Counted from the stretch's first letter, positions 24,671 through 32,054 are shown. The stretch: DNA of 63,673 bases from LiPW-15 sp964530925 (GCA_964530925.1 CAZHBZ010000004.1:1-63673); one strand, 5' to 3'. Made by a program: numbers and translations. The notes: generated by a model from the sequence alone, not told the origin.

Positions 24671-24738
24671 TTCGAATCCGGTACGGTCCACCCCGTAGGG
24701 GAAAGAGACACTGGCCACGTCGGTTATTTTGCGGACTA

Positions 24739-24766
24739 CAAAAATAAAGTGCCCACTAGGGGCACT
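24739..24766 (-). terminator. Terminator of small gene 24777-25043
   Basis: AGTGCCC / GGGCACT stem followed on the minus strand by TTTATTTTTG. Confidence 0.8.
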
Positions 24767-24776
24767 CGGGGTTTCG

Positions 24777-25043
24777 TTAAAGGACGACGGACCAAACCTG
24801 AATAGCGATTTTGTTGGCCATGGTCTTATTGTAGCCAGCATTTCGCAAGCACGTTCTGTATTTTTTGAACATTTCGCCAAAACGTTTTGGCACCCTGAGA
24901 GGTTTTCCTGCGCGTTCTCGGAAGAGCGCTGTGGAATCGGCCTCTTTTCTCGGCCAACCCCACTTTTGCAGGGTGGTGCTATATCGCTTGGCGCGGCCGG
25001 TTGGTTTTGAGGAGTCTTTGGGTTCCCTGGGTGACTTGGACAT
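24777..25043 (-). CDS. Small basic hypothetical protein, SD-led
   Basis: 88 residues, not recognised; rich in Lys, Arg and Pro with two aromatic-basic clusters, no TM helix. A strong GGGAGG lies 4 nt before the ATG and a terminator follows, so I take it as a real single-gene unit although it lies amid tRNA debris. Confidence 0.6.
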   Translation of the reverse strand: MSKSPREPKDSSKPTGRAKRYSTTLQKWGWPRKEADSTALFRERAGKPLRVPKRFGEMFKKYRTCLRNAGYNKTMANKIAIQVWSVVL

Positions 25044-25173
25044 ATGCCCTCCCTGTCATTCCCCTTAGAACTTTTGTTAGTATGTCGAAAAATAAGAAAT
25101 GTGCAAGTGTGTTAAAAGCTTTGTTTTCGGCTCGATGAAGGCTAAGATTAATAAGGTCAATCCCGCCCAAAGC

Positions 25174-25260
25174 GGAAGCGTGCCAGAGCGGTCGAATGGG
25201 CCTGTCTTGAAAACAGGTAAACCAGAAATGGTTTCGTAGGTTCGAATCCTACCGCTTCCG
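25174..25260 (+). tRNA. tRNA-Ser(TGA)
   Basis: Acceptor GGAAGCG / CGCTTCC, anticodon loop CTTGAAA, long variable arm, T arm GTAGG-TTCGAAT-CCTAC, discriminator G. A perfect 13-bp inverted repeat (25161-25173 TCCCGCCCAAAGC, 25260-25272) brackets it and would extend the acceptor stem. Confidence 0.95.
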
Positions 25261-25453
25261 CTTTGGGCGGGAAAATGCGGCGCAGGTTCTCCCGCCGCAG
25301 CGGGATTGCGTTCGATAGCCAAATCAAAGTTTTGGATCGAATGGGAAGAATCTTACCTGATTTCTTAATGAGCAAAGCGAATTTAGAAATCAGCAATGCC
25401 GAGTATTCTCGGCCCACCCCCTCCGCTTATATAAAATTAAAACAGTAAACAGA

Positions 25454-26290
25454 ATGAAAAAAACATTAATAATTTTCGCAGTCGTTTTGATTATCGCCGT
25501 CGCGGCTTTTGTTTTGTTCGGGCAGGAAAAGGAAACAGAAATATTAAGCGCCGAAGACTATCGGGACATCGTTTATGAGGTGGGAGGAATCACGGCTAAG
25601 TTGGGAGGCGCCGGTGTGGAGGCCGCTCCGGGTTCAGCCGTGAAAATTATCACCAATTATTTCGGAAATGAAGCCAAGGGAGATTTAAACGGCGACGGAA
25701 TTGAAGACGTCGGATTCTTTATAGCCCAGACTACCGGAGGCAGCGGAACTTTTTATTATGCGGTCGCGGCGATTAAAAAAGGCGAAAGCTATGAAGGGAC
25801 TAACGCGATATTTTTGGGGGACCGCATCGCGCCCCAAACTATGGAGATAAGAAACGGGATTTTAATCGCGAATTACGCGGATAGGCGCGCGGGGGAGCCG
25901 ATGACCGCTTCTCCCTCCGAAGGCAGATCTAAATATCTAGCTGTCGAGTCGGGGAAGCTTACGGAGTCGCCAATTTTTGTGGAAACCCCGCTTCGGGGAA
26001 GTGTTGCGACCTCGCCCCTAAAAGTTGAAGGCGTGGCCAGGGGTACTTGGTTTTTTGAGGCGAGCTTTCCGGTTCTTTTGACTGATGCCTACGGGAAGAC
26101 TATCGCGAGCGGGGCGGCTAAGGCGCAAGGAGACTGGATGACTACGGATTATGTTAGATTCTCCGCCAGCCTGGAATTCAAAGACACGCCGGAACCCGGC
26201 GCGGGAAAGTTAATATTTAAAAAAGACAATCCTTCCGGGCTTCCTGAAAATGAGGATTTTAGGGGGATTCCCGTTGTTTTCGGAGGATAG
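25454..26290 (+). CDS. Lipid-free anchored protein with Gmad2-like Ig domain
   Basis: 278 residues. N-terminal TM/signal helix (about 4-23). A middle domain contains GDLNGDGIEDVGF, a Ca-binding dockerin-like loop. The C-terminal ~90 residues (SPLKVEGVARGTWFFEASFPVLLTDAYGK...) fit the Gmad2 immunoglobulin-like domain also seen next to GerMN domains. Predicted to be exported. The exact role is unknown. No clear SD. Confidence 0.75.
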   Translation: MKKTLIIFAVVLIIAVAAFVLFGQEKETEILSAEDYRDIVYEVGGITAKLGGAGVEAAPGSAVKIITNYFGNEAKGDLNGDGIEDVGFFIAQTTGGSGTFYYAVAAIKKGESYEGTNAIFLGDRIAPQTMEIRNGILIANYADRRAGEPMTASPSEGRSKYLAVESGKLTESPIFVETPLRGSVATSPLKVEGVARGTWFFEASFPVLLTDAYGKTIASGAAKAQGDWMTTDYVRFSASLEFKDTPEPGAGKLIFKKDNPSGLPENEDFRGIPVVFGG

Positions 26291-26365
26291 GCGTTGGATT
26301 GACATTCCTCCTATATATGGTATAATTTAAGAATCAATAAACATTTCCTCCCGAACCGGAGGATG

Positions 26366-26371
26366 TATAAT
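26366..26371 (+). promoter_or_regulatory. -10 box deciding the start of the next gene
   Basis: TATAAT ends 6 nt before the ATG at 26378. A second TATAAT lies at about 26323-26328. Confidence 0.55.
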
Positions 26372-26377
26372 AAAAAG

Positions 26378-26683
26378 ATGAATGATTTTAATAAGGTAGT
26401 AACAGGTCTTGAAGATTTTGGCGGCGAAAAAGAGGATTTTCTTTCTCCGGAAATAGAAAAAACAATCGACGAGGTTTCGAGGGCGCTTTACGATCAGGAG
26501 CACAGCGTCGAGGAGGACGCATCGGAGCATGAAGCTTCCATCGGGCTTCACAAGGAAGCAGAAATGAGACGCAAGCTTCGCGAGGAAATTAGAAAAATTG
26601 CGAGAGAGTTTGAAGATAAATATCACAAAGGACCGACGACCGGACAGCTTCTGGCCGCGGTTGAAAGAGCCCGAAGGGGATAG
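26378..26683 (+). CDS. Hypothetical helical protein
   Basis: 101 residues from the ATG at 26378, not recognised. Highly charged, Glu/Lys/Arg-rich, predicted all-helical with a coiled-coil-like centre (EAEMRRKLREEIRKIAREFEDKY). An ATG at 26363 would place the -10 box inside the gene, so the later start is preferred. Terminator follows. Confidence 0.7.
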   Translation: MNDFNKVVTGLEDFGGEKEDFLSPEIEKTIDEVSRALYDQEHSVEEDASEHEASIGLHKEAEMRRKLREEIRKIAREFEDKYHKGPTTGQLLAAVERARRG

Positions 26684-26698
26684 GCAAAATAATTTTAC

Positions 26699-26726
26699 AA
26701 AACCTCCGTTTCCGCGGAGGTTTTGG
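26699..26726 (+). terminator. Intrinsic terminator
   Basis: AAAACCTCCG / CGGAGGTTTT stem with T-run. Confidence 0.88.
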
Positions 26727-26897
26727 TTATCTGGAGTTTTTTGTAGGTTTCGGCTAAACTCAGGAATGTAAATATTGCCGATGTAGTTCAGTTGGCACCT
26801 GCCCGACTGAACGATGTTAGTCCCCGCCAGAATGACTTGTCGGGCTGGGTTCGGGCGGGGAACGGTGCTCTCGCCCGCCCACCTTTAAAAACGATAT

Positions 26898-26970
26898 GCC
26901 GGAGTAGCTCAGCTGGTAGAGCAGCGCTTTCGTAAAGCGAAGATCGGAGGTTCGAATCCTCTCTCCGGCT
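26898..26970 (+). tRNA. tRNA-Thr(CGT)
   Basis: GCCGGAG / CTCCGGC acceptor, anticodon loop TTCGTAA, T arm GGAGG-TTCGAAT-CCTCT, discriminator T. Intact, inside the broken outer copy. Confidence 0.93.
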
Positions 26971-27016
26971 CAAATAAAGGTGGGCGGGTAAATAAAGCGA
27001 AGATCCCGGTTCGAAT

Positions 27017-27038
27017 CCCTGCCTGCCGGCAGGCAGGG
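27017..27038. repeat. Dispersed GCCTGCCGGCAGGC palindrome
   Basis: Identical over 22 bp to the copy at 23475-23496; here too it splits a tRNA T arm. Confidence 0.85.
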
Positions 27039-27067
27039 ATCCCCTCCATCGGCTCCAGAAAAGTTTA

Positions 27068-28102
27068 ATGACTCACGAGCTTGAAACAATTGAAGATCTA
27101 AAAGAAGAAGTCGCCGCTTTGGGCGAAAAGCTTGGAGTTTACGAAAAACAGCAGAGGCTCGCGGAACTTGAGGTGGAGATATCGGGGCCTGATTTTTGGT
27201 CTAACCGCGAAGCGGCCGACATGAAGATAAAAGAAATGGGCGAGCTGCAGGACGTGATAACCCGCTACGAAGAAGTTTCTGCGGCGGCCAAAAAAGCGGA
27301 AGCGGGAAACGAAGGAGATTTTTTTGAAGCCAGAAAAATATTTAGGAATCTGGAAATCCAAGAACTTTTTAAAGGGGTGCACGACAAGCAATCCGCGATA
27401 GTTTCTATTTTCCCGGGAGCCGGAGGCGAAGACGCGGAGGACTGGGCTACTATGCTCTTTAAAATGTACGAGGGCTATGCCAAGCGTCGAGGTTGGAAGA
27501 CAAAAGTTTTGGACGACAATATCCGAAGCGCGACCTTAGAAATTTCCGGGACGAACGCTTTTGGCTATTTGAAGCGCGAGTCAGGAGTCCACAGGCTGGT
27601 TAGGATTTCTCCCTTTTCTCCGAAAAAGCTAAGGCACACCTCTTTTGCCTTGGTGGAAGTTTTGCCGGATCTTCCCCAAGTGGACGCGCAAAAGCTCAAT
27701 ATTCCGGACGCGGATTTGAAATTCGAATTTTCGCGCGCTGGTGGGCCTGGAGGGCAGAATGTGAATAAGGTGGAGACTGCAGTTAGGGTCGCTCACATTC
27801 CAACTGGTATTGTGGCCGCGAGCCGGGCGGAAAGAAGCCAGGCGCAGAACAGAGAAAAAGCCCTTAATCTTTTGAAGGCTAAACTTTTACAGCTTATGGA
27901 GGCGAATAAGGTTAAAGAAATTAAGGAATTGAGAATAAATGTTAAGCCGGAGTGGGGGAATCAGATTCGTTCCTATGTTTTGAACCCTTATCAAATGGTG
28001 AAAGACCACAGGACCGAAGAAGAAACCGCGCGCGTCGATGAAGTTCTCGCGGGGGACTTGGATAAATTTATCGAAGCCGAAATTGAAAAACTGCCCTCTT
28101 AG
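27068..28102 (+). CDS. prfB: Peptide chain release factor 2
   Basis: 344 residues. RF2 ends translation at UGA and UAA. The GGQ motif is in AGGPGGQNVNKVETAVRV, and RLVRISPFSPKK carries the SPF-type stop-codon recognition motif. The N-terminal helical domain is intact and there is no programmed UGA frameshift in this reading frame. The ATG lies 14 nt after the broken tRNA-Thr, so the promoter may lie in the tRNA region. Presence of RF2 argues against UGA recoding. Confidence 0.97.
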   Translation: MTHELETIEDLKEEVAALGEKLGVYEKQQRLAELEVEISGPDFWSNREAADMKIKEMGELQDVITRYEEVSAAAKKAEAGNEGDFFEARKIFRNLEIQELFKGVHDKQSAIVSIFPGAGGEDAEDWATMLFKMYEGYAKRRGWKTKVLDDNIRSATLEISGTNAFGYLKRESGVHRLVRISPFSPKKLRHTSFALVEVLPDLPQVDAQKLNIPDADLKFEFSRAGGPGGQNVNKVETAVRVAHIPTGIVAASRAERSQAQNREKALNLLKAKLLQLMEANKVKEIKELRINVKPEWGNQIRSYVLNPYQMVKDHRTEEETARVDEVLAGDLDKFIEAEIEKLPS

Positions 28103-28116
28103 TGCTACTATAAAAT

Positions 28117-28140
28117 AACAAGGTTTCACCTTGTCTTTAT
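28117..28140 (+). terminator. Probable prfB terminator
   Basis: CAAGG-TTTCA-CCTTG hairpin followed by TCTTTATTT; short stem, moderate strength. Confidence 0.6.
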
Positions 28141-28167
28141 TTGCTCTTTTGCGGATTAATAAACAAA

Positions 28168-28242
28168 TCCCGACGCTCCGCGGAGCGGAGGCCGAGGATC
28201 CTCGATAAATATATGTTTTGATAAAAACATTATTTATCGGGA
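28168..28242. mobile_element. Two-hairpin TCCCGA element upstream of ftsE
   Basis: 75 bp: TCCCGA, hairpin GCTCCGCGGAGC, 12-bp palindromic core CGAGGATCCTCG, hairpin ATAAATA...TATTTAT, TCGGGA. Same plan as the tRNA and tuf inserts. Confidence 0.7.
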
Positions 28243-28271
28243 CTACCCACTACCTACTACTTACTAACAAT

Positions 28272-28955
28272 ATGATCGTTTTCCAAAGCGTTTCGAAGCT
28301 CTATAACGGCGGCGCTCCGGCCCTAGAAGATGTAACTTTTAAGGTGGATCCGGGCGAGTTTTTATGCTTGGTCGGAAAATCCGGTTCCGGAAAGACCACC
28401 ATAATTAAACTTTTGACAGGCGAAGAAAAGCCCTCCAAAGGGCGGGTATTTTTTGGCCAGTATGAGGTCAATAAATTGGGTTCCAAGGAATTGCCTCCAT
28501 TTAGACGTCATGTGGGCGTGGTCTTTCAGGATTTCAAGCTGTTGCCAATGAAAAATACTTACGAAAATGTTGCCTTCGCGCTTGAAGCCGCGGGCCGTTC
28601 ACAGGAGGAGATAAAAGAATTGGTTCCGCAGGTTTTGGATATGGTTGGCCTTTCCGACAAGCTTGATAATTTTCCGCACGAACTTTCCGGCGGTGAAAAA
28701 CAGAGAGTGGCTATCGCGAGGGCGATGGTGCACAGGCCGGAAGTTATAATCGCCGACGAACCGACCGGTAATTTGGATCCTTTCAACACCTGGGAAATTA
28801 TCAATCTTCTTCAGAAGATAAATCAGTTGGGCACGACTTTGATACTCGCGACCCACGATAAAGAAATTGTGAACAATCTGGATAGGCGAGTAGTAACCCT
28901 GGATCGAGGACGCATTATCCGCGACGAAGAGAGAGGGAAATACATATTGGTATAA
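28272..28955 (+). CDS. ftsE: Cell division ATP-binding protein FtsE
   Basis: 227 residues. ABC ATPase partner of FtsX, controlling septal peptidoglycan hydrolysis. Walker A GKSGSGKTT, Q-loop VFQDFKLL, signature LSGGEKQRVAIARA, Walker B VIIADEPTGNLD and the H-loop THDKE are all present. I start at MIVFQS (28272); the longer frame from 28218 reads through a spacer repeat. A stutter spacer (CTACC/TACTAC words) precedes it. Confidence 0.95.
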   Translation: MIVFQSVSKLYNGGAPALEDVTFKVDPGEFLCLVGKSGSGKTTIIKLLTGEEKPSKGRVFFGQYEVNKLGSKELPPFRRHVGVVFQDFKLLPMKNTYENVAFALEAAGRSQEEIKELVPQVLDMVGLSDKLDNFPHELSGGEKQRVAIARAMVHRPEVIIADEPTGNLDPFNTWEIINLLQKINQLGTTLILATHDKEIVNNLDRRVVTLDRGRIIRDEERGKYILV

Positions 28956-29062
28956 ATCCTAATTTCCAATTTCCAAAAAAACTAGAAAACCCCGATTTCT
29001 AAAAAGGAAATTTGTTATCATTAATACAGGTCATTAGTCATTGGTAATTAGTCATTTTATTC

Positions 29063-29989
29063 ATGTTCACTATACTTTCTAGGATAATTCATTACGGCTT
29101 CAAAAATTTTTGGCGCAACGGACTTTTGTCCACCGCGATGATAGCCATCATGACTTTGTCGCTCATGGTGTTTTCGGGATTAATTCTCGCGAACGTGGCG
29201 ACGGACGAAGCGGTCTCTTTTTTGAAAGACAAGATAGACATCAGCGTTTATTTTAAAAACACTGCTCCGGAAGACAATATTTTGAGCATCAAGACGGCTC
29301 TAGAGGATCTTCCCGAAGTAAAAAGCATTGAATATATTTCAAGCGACAAAGCGCTCGAAACTTTTAAAGCAGAGCACGCGAATGATCCGGCTATTACTCA
29401 GTCCCTGGATCAGCTCGGCGCGAATCCGTTTCAAGGTTCTTTAAACATTAAGGCTTATAGTCCGGATCAATACGAGAAGATAGACCAGTATCTCAAGGCG
29501 GACGCGTTGAACCAATACATCGACAAGGTTAACTTCGCCCAGAGCCAGACGGCTATCGACAAACTTTCTTCGCTTATAAGCGGAGTGAATCGCGCCGGAT
29601 TGCTCCTCACGATAATCCTCACTCTTATCGCTGGACTTGTGGTTTACAACACCGTTCGCTTGGCTATCTATTCGAACCGTGATGAAATTGGCGTTATGCG
29701 GCTCGTCGGGGCTTCCAATATTTTCGTGCGCGGGCCGTACTTAATCGAGGGACTTATTGCCGGATTTTTCTCCGCGGTCATCAGTACCGTGGCAATGCTT
29801 GTCCTTGTAGGATTGATACCTTGGATATTCTCGCAGTCGGCTTCTTCCGAAGTTGCCTTGCCGGGCTTTAGCTTTAGCGGATATATATATACCAATATCT
29901 TCAAACTTTTCCTGTATCAGCTGATTTTTGGAGTTGGCGTGGCAATGGTTTCTAGCTTTATCGCGGTTAGGAAATATTTGAAGTCGTAA
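29063..29989 (+). CDS. ftsX: Cell division protein FtsX
   Basis: 308 residues, FtsE partner in the inner membrane. TM1 at about 20-45, a large extracellular loop (about 50-170), then three more TM helices (about 178-200, 228-255, 275-300), the usual FtsX topology. It lies 107 nt after ftsE; the spacer is a stutter repeat of ATTAGTCATTGG-like words (29025-29060). Confidence 0.93.
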   Translation: MFTILSRIIHYGFKNFWRNGLLSTAMIAIMTLSLMVFSGLILANVATDEAVSFLKDKIDISVYFKNTAPEDNILSIKTALEDLPEVKSIEYISSDKALETFKAEHANDPAITQSLDQLGANPFQGSLNIKAYSPDQYEKIDQYLKADALNQYIDKVNFAQSQTAIDKLSSLISGVNRAGLLLTIILTLIAGLVVYNTVRLAIYSNRDEIGVMRLVGASNIFVRGPYLIEGLIAGFFSAVISTVAMLVLVGLIPWIFSQSASSEVALPGFSFSGYIYTNIFKLFLYQLIFGVGVAMVSSFIAVRKYLKS

Positions 29990-30010
29990 GATCGATTTAT
30001 TTAAGAATTA

Positions 30011-30044
30011 AAAACCGGTGAGGAATGTTCCTCACCGGGGTTTT
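30011..30044. terminator. Shared terminator of ftsX and the minus-strand small gene
   Basis: Perfect stem CCGGTGAGGAA / TTCCTCACCGG; A-tract on one side and TTTT on the other make it work both ways. Confidence 0.88.
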
Positions 30045-30049
30045 CGGGT

Positions 30050-30247
30050 TCACTTCTTGTCGGTTGAAGTGACCCAGTTGTCGTTGTTCCGATTCTCCGC
30101 GCCGTTGTTGAACCCCGCCTGGTACGCGTCGCTCACGAACCCCGGACCCAGGATCGACCCCAGCGCGCTCGAATTGGAGCCCTCCTTCTGACCAGCCTCG
30201 TACTCCTCCCTTTCCGAATCCGAATAGCAGTCCTTGCACATACGCAT
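30050..30247 (-). CDS. Small acidic hypothetical protein, SD-led
   Basis: 65 residues, not recognised; MCKDCYSDSEREEYEAG start with a Cys pair, then Gly/Asn-rich tail. A near-perfect AAAGGAGGGG precedes the ATG, and the terminator follows 6 nt after the stop. Codons are strongly G/C-ending, unlike the neighbours. Confidence 0.7.
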   Translation of the reverse strand: MRMCKDCYSDSEREEYEAGQKEGSNSSALGSILGPGFVSDAYQAGFNNGAENRNNDNWVTSTDKK

Positions 30248-30376
30248 GCCCCTCCTTTAGGCATCGACTGCATAATATTGATTTGCTTCACCGATGTCAA
30301 TAGATGTCCTTGCTAGGTCGAAGTGTGACGAATTTCATCGCGGTCAGGAAATATCTCCGGTCGTAAAAATTTTTTA

Positions 30377-30411
30377 CAAACAAAAAACCGTTTTTTAGCG
30401 GTTTTTGTTTG
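30377..30411 (-). terminator. Terminator of broken tRNA-Gln copy
   Basis: CAAACAAAAA-CCG / CGG-TTTTTGTTTG arms around an AT loop, past the 3' end of the tRNA-Gln fragment. Confidence 0.7.
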
Positions 30412-30560
30412 CTGGCTGCCGGGCCTGGAATCTCACTGCTCGTTCCGCAGGGGCGGGGCTGCGCTTTCAGAACCCACGGTTCTGAATAATCTCCGACACG
30501 GAGGGGACGATATTGCTTCCCCTCCGACCCACCCTTCCGTTCGAGTCCAGGTTTCAATAA
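30412..30560 (-). pseudogene. tRNA-Gln 3' fragment split by a structured insert
   Basis: The segment at 30412-30428 repeats the 3' end of the intact tRNA-Gln (CCAGGCCCGGCAGCC on the minus strand). The T arm is opened by ~125 nt holding several hairpins (GGAGGGGA/TCCCCTCC, TCAGAACC/GGTTCTGA, GCGCAG/CTGCG), closed again by CCTGG at about 30550. No acceptor 5' half is seen. Confidence 0.5.
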
Positions 30561-30568
30561 CTAGATAT

Positions 30569-30603
30569 TAAAACGCTTGCCCACAAGGAGCAAGCGTTTT
30601 AAT
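30569..30603 (-). terminator. Terminator of tRNA-Gln
   Basis: TTAAAACGCTTGC / GCAAGCGTTTTAA perfect arms. Confidence 0.85.
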
Positions 30604-30605
30604 AC

Positions 30606-30679
30606 TGGCTGCCGGGCCTGGATTCGAACCAAGATGACATGATTCAGAGTCATGTATCCTACCATTAGATGACCCGGCA
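30606..30679 (-). tRNA. tRNA-Gln(CTG)
   Basis: TGCCGGG / CCCGGCA acceptor, anticodon loop CTCTGAA, T arm CTTGG-TTCGAAT-CCAGG, discriminator G and encoded CCA. Confidence 0.94.
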
Positions 30680-30762
30680 ATGCGTACGAACGCACATCAA
30701 TATTACCCAAACTTATGAATTTTGGCAATCGGAAGAAACCCATAAAGTGTTAGCATGTATAT

Positions 30763-31014
30763 ATGTATTTCGTATATATTCTTAAATGCGCGGATGGCAC
30801 TCTTTATACCGGAATCACTACCGATTTGAAACGGAGATTTAGGGAGCACGAAGATGGGAAGGGCGGGGGATATACCTCGGCGCGCGGCGCCAAGAAAATT
30901 GTTTATACCGAAAAACGTCCGACGAGAAGTTCCGCCCTAAAACGCGAAGCGGAGATTAAGGGCTGGCAAAGAGAAAAGAAGCTTGCCCTAATCAAAAAAC
31001 CGGACAGCCCATGA
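30763..31014 (+). CDS. GIY-YIG nuclease family protein (UPF0213-like)
   Basis: 83 residues, full length for single-domain GIY-YIG proteins. The motif appears as YFVYILKC...LYTGITTDLKRRFREH, with the following catalytic-site residues R and H and a Glu in KREAEIKGW. Members act on structured DNA or are uncharacterised. TAGCAT lies 6 nt before the ATG (leaderless pattern). Confidence 0.9.
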   Translation: MYFVYILKCADGTLYTGITTDLKRRFREHEDGKGGGYTSARGAKKIVYTEKRPTRSSALKREAEIKGWQREKKLALIKKPDSP

Positions 31015-31029
31015 GCTATCCGGTTTTTT
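30994..31029. terminator. Bidirectional terminator
   Basis: AAAAAACCGGA..AGC / GCT.TCCGGTTTTTT; the plus-strand hairpin overlaps the stop of the GIY-YIG gene and serves the minus-strand gene from the other side. Confidence 0.85.
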
Positions 31030-31031
31030 AT

Positions 31032-31718
31032 TTAAACCATGTTGCCTTCGGAAAGTTTCTTTTTCTGTTCTTTCTTGTAGAGAACGTAGGAATAGATAAA
31101 AGTTCCGAAGACCAGAAGGGCGATGCCGGCGATGAATAAGGGGAGAGCGGCGGCTTTCGGCAGAAACGGGGTGATTATCATGATTAGCCCGAAAAGAACA
31201 AAGGCGCGTCCGCCGAAGCGATGGGTTTTATTCCAAACGTTTTCCGAAGATATCGTCCATGGTGTTTTGATGCCCACAAACCAATTCTGTTTTATTTTTC
31301 CCATATAGTTACCAAGGAACACAAACATAAATCCGATCGATATCGGCACAACAAGCCCGATATTCACCGGATGTCCGAGATTGTAAGCTCCGGAAGCCAG
31401 ATGAACTATCAAAAAAATCAGGAGCATCGCCGTCCTAAGCTTCAAATAAACGCCGGCGAACTCCGCGTATCTTTCCCGCTTCGGGTCAAGCATCGGGAGA
31501 AAGAGGAATAGTAGATATATACCCGCGAGTATTCCGAATATTCCGAAAGAAGCGAAACCTCGGCTCGTCATTCCGTCCGGCACGCCTTCAAAGTTCCAGT
31601 GACCGACGACCACTTCGGGAAAGTTAGCGTAGAAGTAAAAACTCGCGATAAGAGAAATAACGAGTATTGCGAGAGGCAGTATTTCTTTTTTGAGTTCGAA
31701 TTTTATGGGATTGGTCAT
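31032..31718 (-). CDS. SdpI-family integral membrane protein
   Basis: 228 residues, six predicted TM helices. N-terminal DUF1648-type segment (FPEVVVGHWNFEGVPDGM) and the SdpI motif NWFVGIKTPWTISSENVWNKTHRFGG. In Bacillus, SdpI gives immunity to the SdpC toxin and titrates the repressor SdpR; here it lies directly after an ArsR-type gene in the same direction, the same arrangement. No SdpC-like toxin gene is visible. A stutter spacer separates the two genes. Confidence 0.9.
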   Translation of the reverse strand: MTNPIKFELKKEILPLAILVISLIASFYFYANFPEVVVGHWNFEGVPDGMTSRGFASFGIFGILAGIYLLFLFLPMLDPKRERYAEFAGVYLKLRTAMLLIFLIVHLASGAYNLGHPVNIGLVVPISIGFMFVFLGNYMGKIKQNWFVGIKTPWTISSENVWNKTHRFGGRAFVLFGLIMIITPFLPKAAALPLFIAGIALLVFGTFIYSYVLYKKEQKKKLSEGNMV

Positions 31719-31753
31719 GCTAGTGGATGGTAGATGGTGAATAGTATATAGAT

Positions 31754-32044
31754 TTATTTCTTGCGTAAAAGTTTCAGTATTTTTTCGGCGGCTTCTTCCA
31801 AGACGGACATATTGGCGGAGTAGAGAATTCGCTGTCCTTCGCGTCTCGAGCTTATTAGCCCTGCTTTTCGGAGAGTATCTAGATGATGCGAGAGGGTGGG
31901 CGCGGTGAGCTTAAACTGCTTGGCGATATCTCCGGCGGACATTTCTCCATTTTTAAGAATATCAATTATCTTCTGTCTGCTTTGGTCGGAGAGGCTGACG
32001 AGCATTTCCGAGAAGGGCGACCTTTTGGTCTTATATTTAGACAT
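31754..32044 (-). CDS. ArsR/SdpR-type winged-helix repressor
   Basis: 96 residues. HTH core SAGDIAKQFKLTAPTLSHHLDTLRKAGLISSRREGQRILYS fits the ArsR family; there is no ArsR-type metal-binding Cys cluster, as in SdpR. A 20-bp near-palindrome covers its own start codon, suggesting autoregulation of this operon. Confidence 0.92.
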   Translation of the reverse strand: MSKYKTKRSPFSEMLVSLSDQSRQKIIDILKNGEMSAGDIAKQFKLTAPTLSHHLDTLRKAGLISSRREGQRILYSANMSVLEEAAEKILKLLRKK

Positions 32045-32054
32045 ATATCTAAAT
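32035..32054. promoter_or_regulatory. Candidate operator of the ArsR-type gene
   Basis: ATTTAGACATATATCTAAAT: inverted halves ATTTAGA / TCTAAAT spanning the start codon, a size and position typical for ArsR-family self-repression. Confidence 0.55.

Larger units (their letters stand above)
24026..24690 (+). pseudogene. Outermost interrupted tRNA-Ala(UGC), copy 1
   Basis: Segments 24026-24043, 24114-24130, 24558-24562, 24616-24625 and 24671-24690 join to 70 nt that match the intact tRNA-Ala at 24361 except for three missing bases (TGG) at the palindrome insertion. Interruptions lie in the D-loop, in the anticodon between positions 35 and 36, in the variable region and at the T-loop. Confidence 0.8.
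26777..27054 (+). pseudogene. Interrupted outer tRNA-Thr-like copy
   Basis: The 5' part GCCGATGTAGTTCAGTTG (26777-26794) and 3' part ending CATCGGC-T (27047-27054) have matching acceptor arms. Between them are a multi-hairpin insert (GCACC...GGTGC, about 26795-26869), the intact tRNA-Thr bracketed by a 14-bp inverted repeat (26874-26887 / 26975-26988) and, in the T-arm region, the 22-bp palindrome at 27017-27038. The D-arm 3' side and anticodon 5' side appear lost. Confidence 0.65.

Noticed and set aside
23991..24700. CRISPR array
   Set aside because: Repeated tRNA segments and hairpins are not evenly spaced short direct repeats with unique spacers; no cas gene in the window.
24398..24805. 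135-residue open frame across the tRNA-Ala nest
   Set aside because: Runs through an intact tRNA, hairpin inserts and a palindrome.
27068..27150. Programmed frameshift in prfB
   Set aside because: The frame is continuous from the ATG and covers the full N-terminal domain; no in-frame UGA is present near codon 25.
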